Below, piece by piece: positions 6,029 to 10,276 of a DNA stretch of 10,276 bases; the first letter of the stretch is position 1, and each line of letters opens with the position of its first letter. Origin of the DNA: an uncultured Pseudorhodobacter sp. (lineage in GTDB: Bacteria > Pseudomonadota > Alphaproteobacteria > Rhodobacterales > Rhodobacteraceae); contig CALEMZ010000103.1 in NCBI GenBank assembly GCA_937910975.1, positions 1 to 10,276 on the forward strand, given 5' to 3'. The notes under the pieces are model-generated. The model was not told the origin of the DNA and did no database searches. It saw only the letters and a program-made list of their open reading frames with translations. A program made the translations under genes and the position numbers.

Positions 6029-7471
6029 ATGACCCCACTCTGGACCTCTCAAGACGCGACACAGGCCACGGGCGGCATCTCCACTACTGATTGGCAGGCC
6101 ACAGGCGTCTCCATCGACACCAGAACCCTACAACCCGGCGATCTTTTCGTGGCGCTCAAAGATATTCGCGATGGCCATGATTTCGTTGCAGTCGCCCTCG
6201 AAAAAGGTGCCGCCGCCGCTCTCGTCTCGCGTGTCCCCGAAGGTGTCTCCCCTGATGCGCCGCTGCTTGTCGTCCCCGATGTACTGCGTGCACTTGCGGA
6301 TCTGGGCCGCGCCGCCCGTACCCGCACAGATGCCCGCGTGATCGGCGTCACAGGCTCGGTCGGCAAAACCTCCACCAAGGAAATGCTGCGCATGGCACTT
6401 GGGCGGCAGGCTAAGCTCCACGCCGCCGAGGCCAGCTACAACAACCATTGGGGCGTCCCGCTTACTCTGGCGCGTATGCCCAAAGATACCGGCATCGCGG
6501 TGATCGAGATCGGCATGAACCATCCCGGCGAGATCTCCCCGCTTGCAATCTTGGCGCGCCCGCATGTCACCATCATCACCACCGTTGCCCCCGCGCATCT
6601 GGAGGCGTTTGAGAACCTCGCAGGCATCGCCGCCGAGAAGGCCTCAATCATCGACGGGCTTGAGGAGGGCGGTACCGCCATCCTGCCCGCCGATCTGGAA
6701 CTGACGCCGATCCTCACCGCCAAAGCCTCACTGGCAGGAGTCAGCACTGTACTCTTTGGCACCCATGCACAGGCCGATTACCGGCTCACGGATGTGCAGG
6801 TTACCGAATTCGCCACCATAGCGCGCGCGCGCCACGCCGGGCAGGATATGCTCTTCAAGCTTGCCACACCGGGCCGCCATTTTGCTGCCAATGCGCTGGC
6901 GGTTCTGGCGGCATCGGATGCGCTGGGGTTGGACCGCGCCCTTACCACCACCGATCTGGGCCGCTGGGCGCCACCTTCGGGCCGTGGCACCCGCGAAACG
7001 ATCCAGCTTGATGCGGTCGAAGGTCTTAGCTTCGGGCTGATCGATGATGCCTTCAACGCCAATCCCGCCTCCATTGCCGCCGCCCTTGATCTGCTGGCCG
7101 CTTGCCAGCCCACCAACCGTATGGGCCGCATCGCACAGGGCCGCCGGATTGCCATCCTCGGAGATATGCTGGAACTGGGCCCCACCGAGGCCCAGCTCCA
7201 CGCCGATATCGCCAACCATCCGGCGCTGGCCCATATCGCGCTCGTCCATTGTGTCGGCCCCCGGATGCAGGCGCTGCACGAAGCCCTGCCCAGATCCAAG
7301 CGTGGCCATTGGGTCGCAACCGCAGCTGAGCTGTTGCTTAAAGCGCCGCATTTGGCCGATGCGGGCGATATCTTGCTGGTCAAAGGCTCAAAAGGCATCA
7401 AGGTCAGCCTTGTGGTTGACGCCTTGCGTAAATTGGGGCAACCGGGCAGATCAACTCAGGGGGCAGAGTGA
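6029..7471 (+). CDS. murF: UDP-N-acetylmuramoyl-tripeptide--D-alanyl-D-alanine ligase MurF
   Basis: MurF adds D-Ala-D-Ala to UDP-MurNAc-tripeptide, the last cytoplasmic step before the lipid carrier. From the ATG at 6029 the protein is 480 residues. It has an N-terminal domain with S-I-D-T-R-T-L-Q-P-G-D-L-F (about 29-41), the ATP loop G109-S-V-G-K-T-S115, Y-N-N-H-W-G at 137-142, E-I-G-M-N at 160-164, and D-D-A-F-N-A-N-P at 339-346, a form of the MurF D-D-x-Y/F-N-A-N-P signature. I chose 6029 over upstream in-frame TTG 5978 and ATG 5987 because the extra residues are Pro-rich and unlike MurF. AAAAGGA at 6011-6017 precedes 6029 at an acceptable distance, and L-W-T begins the conserved region. 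Its stop abuts the mraY ATG with no gap. Confidence 0.94.
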   Translation: MTPLWTSQDATQATGGISTTDWQATGVSIDTRTLQPGDLFVALKDIRDGHDFVAVALEKGAAAALVSRVPEGVSPDAPLLVVPDVLRALADLGRAARTRTDARVIGVTGSVGKTSTKEMLRMALGRQAKLHAAEASYNNHWGVPLTLARMPKDTGIAVIEIGMNHPGEISPLAILARPHVTIITTVAPAHLEAFENLAGIAAEKASIIDGLEEGGTAILPADLELTPILTAKASLAGVSTVLFGTHAQADYRLTDVQVTEFATIARARHAGQDMLFKLATPGRHFAANALAVLAASDALGLDRALTTTDLGRWAPPSGRGTRETIQLDAVEGLSFGLIDDAFNANPASIAAALDLLAACQPTNRMGRIAQGRRIAILGDMLELGPTEAQLHADIANHPALAHIALVHCVGPRMQALHEALPRSKRGHWVATAAELLLKAPHLADAGDILLVKGSKGIKVSLVVDALRKLGQPGRSTQGAE

Positions 7472-8554
7472 ATGCTATATTGGCTAACCGAGTTTTCTGA
7501 CGGCGGCGACGTGTTCAACCTGTTCCGCTACATCACCTTCCGTGCGGGTATGGCGTTTTTTACAGCGCTGATATTTGGCTTTATCTTTGGCCTGCCGCTG
7601 ATCAACTTCTTGCGCCGTCGCCAGGGCAAGGGTCAGCCGATCCGCAGTGATGGCCCGCAAAGCCATTTTGCCAAAGCTGGCACGCCGACGATGGGAGGGC
7701 TTTTGATCCTCTCGGCGCTGCTGTTTTCAACGCTGCTTTGGGCGCGGCTTGATAATCCTTACGTCTGGATCGTGCTCGGCGTCACCTTCTCCTTCGGGCT
7801 GATCGGCTTTGCCGATGATTACGCCAAGGTCACCAAGCAAAACACCAATGGCGTGTCGTCCAAGGTCCGCTTCACCCTTGGCCTGATCATCGCCGCCGTG
7901 GCCGTGGCCGCCGCTGCTTGGGCGCATCCGCCCGCGCTGTCTTACACCCTCGCCATGCCGGTGTTCAAAAACGTGCTGATCGATATGGGCTGGTTCTTCA
8001 TCCCCTTCGGCATGCTCGTGATCGTGGGCAGCGCCAATGCGGTGAACCTGACCGACGGGCTCGACGGCCTCGCCATCATGCCCGTGATGATTGCAGCCGG
8101 AACCCTTGGCGTCATCGCCTATATTGTAGGTAACTATAATTACACCGAATATCTGGGCGTACATTTCGTCCCCGGCACGGGTGAACTTCTGATCTTCTCC
8201 GCGGCCCTTTTCGGCGGCGGCCTTGGGTTTTTGTGGTACAATGCCCCCCCGGCCGCGGTCTTTATGGGCGATACCGGCTCGCTCGCGTTGGGTGGCGCGC
8301 TGGGTGCCATCGCGGTCTGCACCAAGCATGAGATCGTGCTGGCCATCGTCGGCGGGTTGTTCGTGGTGGAAGCCCTTTCGGTCATCATCCAGGTCCTCCA
8401 CTTCAAACGCACCGGGCGCCGCGTGTTCCTGATGGCCCCGATCCACCATCACTTTGAGAAAAAAGGCTGGGCCGAGCCGCAGATCGTCATCCGCTTCTGG
8501 ATCATCTCCCTGATCCTCGCGTTGATTGGTCTGGCCACGCTGAAACTGCGGTAG
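7472..8554 (+). CDS. mraY: Phospho-N-acetylmuramoyl-pentapeptide-transferase MraY
   Basis: MraY is the integral membrane enzyme transferring phospho-MurNAc-pentapeptide from UDP to undecaprenyl phosphate, forming lipid I. The 360-residue product has the expected length and about ten hydrophobic segments. Conserved marks are P-I-R-x-D-G-P (57-62), T-P-T-M-G-G (71-76), the Mg2+-site pair D115-D116 in F-A-D-D-Y, N-L-T-D-G-L-D-G-L at 192-200, M-G-D-T-G-S at 265-270, and the H-H-H-F-E segment at 325-329. The ATG is adjacent to the murF stop, with AGGGGG at 7458-7463 as ribosome binding site. It is the last plus-strand gene here. The stop codon lies in a hairpin arm, and the next genes are convergent, so transcription of the first dcw half probably ends or weakens nearby. 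Confidence 0.96.
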   Translation: MLYWLTEFSDGGDVFNLFRYITFRAGMAFFTALIFGFIFGLPLINFLRRRQGKGQPIRSDGPQSHFAKAGTPTMGGLLILSALLFSTLLWARLDNPYVWIVLGVTFSFGLIGFADDYAKVTKQNTNGVSSKVRFTLGLIIAAVAVAAAAWAHPPALSYTLAMPVFKNVLIDMGWFFIPFGMLVIVGSANAVNLTDGLDGLAIMPVMIAAGTLGVIAYIVGNYNYTEYLGVHFVPGTGELLIFSAALFGGGLGFLWYNAPPAAVFMGDTGSLALGGALGAIAVCTKHEIVLAIVGGLFVVEALSVIIQVLHFKRTGRRVFLMAPIHHHFEKKGWAEPQIVIRFWIISLILALIGLATLKLR

Positions 8555-8585
8555 GGTGCAGTGCCGCTGAAGCACACCACCCTAC
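8551..8585 (+). repeat. Hairpin overlapping the mraY stop codon, repeat-like
   Basis: GTAGGGTG (8551-8558) pairs perfectly with CACCCTAC (8578-8585). Inside, GTGC (8561-8564) pairs with GCAC (8572-8575), leaving a symmetric two-by-two internal loop and a seven-base apical loop. The TAG stop of mraY is within the left arm. No T-run follows, so it is not a standard intrinsic terminator. GTAGGGTG-type palindromes are, from memory, common between genes of Rhodobacteraceae; a REP-like element or 3'-end stabiliser is therefore plausible. Confidence 0.6.
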
Positions 8586-8622
8586 GGTTGGCCTTTCGCT
8601 CGGCGCCCATGGGGCGGAATGA

Positions 8623-8730
8623 CAGTATTTTCGCATCCAATTCATCGCATTGAAGCCTGACAATTTTTTGGAAATCACCCCCGAAACCACAGCCGAGATT
8701 GCAACGCTCAGAGCCTTGCTCCGATCCTGA
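8623..8730 (+). pseudogene. Possible remnant of a small ORF after mraY
   Basis: One frame stays open for 35 codons from 8623 to a TGA at 8728-8730 and ends with ITPETTAEIATLRALLRS, which has natural-looking protein composition. It has no convincing start or ribosome binding site in this frame. An ATG at 8609 in another frame gives 14 codons before a TGA at 8651. The two together could be one small frameshifted gene. I recognise no family, and chance is a real alternative. Confidence 0.2.
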
Positions 8731-8737
8731 CCCCCAT

Positions 8738-8776
8738 TTCATCTATTCAAAAATATCCAAACCCTGCCGCAGGATA
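8738..8776 (-). terminator. Terminator-like element downstream of the PII-like gene
   Basis: Read on the minus strand, TATCC (8776-8772) can pair with GGATA (8758-8754), and the second arm is followed at once by TTTTT (8753-8749). The loop contains CCTGCGGCAGG, which forms a competing small hairpin. The five-pair stem is weak but the T-run is well placed, about 60 bases after the PII-like stop. The element also carries the TATTT-N6-AGATGA motif (8755-8738) seen in the murE-murF gap, so it could be a dispersed repeat instead of, or as well as, a terminator. Confidence 0.4.
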
Positions 8777-8832
8777 CCTTGCGCCGGGCCTGCGTGCCGC
8801 CAAACCGCCCGCCCATGCGCGCCGTGTAGGCC

Positions 8833-9141
8833 TTAAAACCGCTCGGCCCGCACCACCTTCGTGTCCGAAACGCTGACCACCCCGATATGCCGCTCCACCA
8901 CGGCAAAGGCTGCCTCCAGCAGGCTTTCCAGCCGCTCCGGCCGGATCAGGCAGACCACGGCCACCATGCCCGAGCGCCCGATCTGCCCCTCGCGGCTCCA
9001 CTCGCCCGAACGCCCCGCGCCGCCCATCACCGGCAGCACCGTGTAGCCCGTAACCCCGGCCTTTTGAAGCGCTGCCGTTAGCCGCCCCTCCATCACCGCT
9101 TCAATGATAATCTCGACCCGTTTTGCCTCATGCATCTGCAT
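8833..9141 (-). CDS. PII-like regulatory protein of the SbtB type
   Basis: The 102-residue product looks like a PII-superfamily trimer subunit: K-R-V-E-I-I-I-E (7-14) as first strand, helix 19-29, G-Y-T-V at 32-35, a Gly/Arg-rich T-loop at about 39-57, strand M-V-A-V-V-C-L (59-65), helix about 67-81, and I-G-V-V-S-V-S-D (86-93). Cyanobacterial SbtB binds the bicarbonate transporter SbtA and adenine nucleotides such as cAMP and ADP/ATP, gating transport. Here the transporter gene is immediately upstream, with four bases between them, and GGGGAG precedes the ATG by eight bases. There is no Tyr in the T-loop, so GlnB-style uridylylation is not expected. The C-terminal C-G-P-E-G-C redox loop of some cyanobacterial SbtB is absent. 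Regulation of the neighbour is inferred. Confidence 0.8.
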   Translation of the reverse strand: MQMHEAKRVEIIIEAVMEGRLTAALQKAGVTGYTVLPVMGGAGRSGEWSREGQIGRSGMVAVVCLIRPERLESLLEAAFAVVERHIGVVSVSDTKVVRAERF

Positions 9142-9145
9142 CCGA

Positions 9146-10126
9146 TCAACTCCCCAAAATAGCCGTCGCCACGGCCAGATAAAGCGGGATTCCGATGGTC
9201 AGGTTGAAAGGGAACGTCACCCCCAACGCCAGCGTCAGCGAAATCGCAGGGTTCGCGGCAGGCAGAGCGACCCGCATCGCCGCAGGCACCGCGATGTAGC
9301 TCGCTGAGGCCGATAGCACCATCAGCAGCGTCGTCCCTCCAAGGCTCAGCCCGATCAATAGGCCCACCATAAGGCCGAGGCTCGCGCCGATTAGTGGCAT
9401 GATAAGCCCAAAGGCCAGCACGCCGCCCCGTACCTCGCCGCGCGATTGCCGCAGCCCCCGGCCTGCGACCAGTCCCATATCCAGCAAGAACAGGCACAAG
9501 ATTCCCTTGAAGGGCGCGGTGATGAAGGCGTCAATCTCGGCTTTTCCCTCTGGCCCTACGATCCAGCCAATCGCAAAGGCCCCCACCAGCAGCACGATGG
9601 AGCCGTTGAGCATAATTTCCCGCCACAGATGCCCGCCCCCATCCGCCCCGCCGCCGCCCTTGCGCGAAATCAGCCACAGGGCCGACAGGATCGCGGGGGC
9701 CTCCATCGCGGCGGCTACGGCAACCATATAACCCTCAAACACGATGCCCTGCGCATCCAGCACCGAGGAGGCCGCGACAAAGGTCACAATCGAGATGGAG
9801 CCATAATGCGCGGCCACCGCGGCCGCATCCACGACGCTCAGCCGTGTCATGACCCGCAGCATCGCAAAGCCGATGAAGGGGATCAGCGCCGAAAGCGCCA
9901 TCCCCGCCAGCAAGGAAACTCCAAGCTGCATATCCATCCCGTTGCCCGCAACAGCGACCCCGCCTTTGATCCCGATGGCAAAAAGAAGATAGAGCGACAT
10001 GCCCTTGGCCACCGCTTCGGGAAAAGCCAGATCGCTGCGCGCAAGGGCTGCGACAAGGCCCAGAACAAAGGACAATATGATTGGAGATAAAAGGTTGTCC
10101 GCCGCCAATTCCATCATCGCCTGCAT
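9146..10126 (-). CDS. Sodium-dependent bicarbonate transporter, SbtA family
   Basis: SbtA proteins import bicarbonate with Na+ across the inner membrane; many bacterial homologues were first annotated as DUF897. The 326-residue product is almost wholly hydrophobic with about ten membrane segments in two inverted halves, joined by a polar Gly-rich cytoplasmic linker (about 154-169). Recognisable stretches are A-A-H-Y-G-S-I-S-I-V-T-F (105-116) in the first half and, in the second, LSASASYIAVPAAMR (271-285) followed by A-N-P (291-293) and F-P-F-N-L-T-I-G-I-P-L-Y (305-316). It is shorter than Synechocystis SbtA, mainly at the linker. The ATG at 10126 has GAGAAGG seven bases upstream. It forms a two-gene operon with the PII-like gene. 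Substrate is inferred from family; non-cyanobacterial members are less studied. Confidence 0.85.
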   Translation of the reverse strand: MQAMMELAADNLLSPIILSFVLGLVAALARSDLAFPEAVAKGMSLYLLFAIGIKGGVAVAGNGMDMQLGVSLLAGMALSALIPFIGFAMLRVMTRLSVVDAAAVAAHYGSISIVTFVAASSVLDAQGIVFEGYMVAVAAAMEAPAILSALWLISRKGGGGADGGGHLWREIMLNGSIVLLVGAFAIGWIVGPEGKAEIDAFITAPFKGILCLFLLDMGLVAGRGLRQSRGEVRGGVLAFGLIMPLIGASLGLMVGLLIGLSLGGTTLLMVLSASASYIAVPAAMRVALPAANPAISLTLALGVTFPFNLTIGIPLYLAVATAILGS

Positions 10127-10276
10127 TTTGCGGCCTTCTCATGCTGTAAAATTCCTTGTGAGAGATGGCGCAAGGTGGCGGGCGCGGCAAGGGGCTTGCG
10201 TTAAAAAGGGCCGGTTTTTTCGCTAGGCTCCAGACCCATTAATTTGCTTGAGGCTTTGATGCCTGCATGATTCAAG
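10127..10276 (-). promoter_or_regulatory. Upstream region of the bicarbonate transporter operon
   Basis: These 150 bases hold no complete gene. AT-rich patches (around 10201-10220 and 10237-10250) could contain the promoter, but I see no convincing -35/-10 pair. At the edge lies ATGC-CT-GCAT (10259-10268) and a wider CTTGA (10247-10251)/TCAAG (10272-10276) inverted repeat that may be an operator. An ATG at 10267 on the plus strand could begin a divergent gene, but only three codons are visible. Confidence 0.3.

Noticed and set aside
4993..6030. 345-codon minus-strand ORF opposite murE
   Set aside because: Shadow of murE with no recognisable domain; it merely extends across the murE-murF gap.
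7727..8575. 282-codon minus-strand ORF opposite mraY
   Set aside because: Extremely rich in Asp, Gly, Glu, His and Gln, as expected for the antisense of a membrane protein gene.
9446..10090. 214-codon plus-strand ORF opposite the transporter
   Set aside because: Antisense of a hydrophobic coding region, with His/Gln/Arg-rich composition and no motif.
10201..10220. AAAAAGGGCCGGTTTTTT as an intrinsic terminator
   Set aside because: The paired core is too short and it would sit between a promoter and its own operon, with no gene end visible beside it.

Overview
The window carries the first half of a division and cell wall (dcw) cluster from what is most likely an alphaproteobacterium of the Rhodobacteraceae (Rhodobacter/Roseobacter type). 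The basis is gene order, protein style (a short FtsL, a MurE with the meso-diaminopimelate motif, an Asp/Glu-rich MraZ tail), high GC in the genes, Rhodobacterales-like intergenic motifs, and an unusually long leader before mraZ. No database search was possible, so the family call is inference.

Layout. Bases 1-618 hold no credible protein gene. A triple TGGGN array with 10-bp spacing (116-140) is a textbook MraZ operator. It is followed by about 450 bases of leader with several strong potential RNA structures: a long-range stem at 317-410, a GAAA-capped hairpin, a 13-bp stem at 499-534, and two near-identical small hairpins at 537-579. In Rhodobacter sphaeroides the equivalent leader gives rise to the sRNA UpsM, so an UpsM-like RNA is probable here.

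Bases 619-8554 are a co-directional plus-strand operon: mraZ, rsmH (mraW), ftsL, ftsI, murE, murF, mraY. Genes overlap or nearly touch except for a 142-base gap between murE and murF. MraZ should regulate the cluster. RsmH methylates 16S rRNA. FtsL and FtsI belong to the septal divisome. MurE, MurF and MraY take the precursor from UDP-MurNAc-dipeptide to the pentapeptide and onto the lipid carrier (lipid I). Starts are GTG (mraZ, murE), TTG (rsmH) or ATG.

Bases 8555-8832 separate mraY from a convergent minus-strand pair. This spacer holds a hairpin that overlaps the mraY stop codon, a possible decayed small ORF, and a terminator-like element for the minus strand. The pair (10126 down to 8833) is an SbtA-family sodium-dependent bicarbonate transporter followed 4 bases later by a small PII-like protein of the SbtB type. 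It sits directly after mraY, where murD or ftsW would be expected in a standard cluster. The right-hand 150 bases are the upstream region of this pair.

The dcw genes themselves are ordinary. The parts most worth a second look are the structured leader with its MraZ box, the bicarbonate-transport module beside the cell-wall operon, and the repeat-like elements in the spacers.
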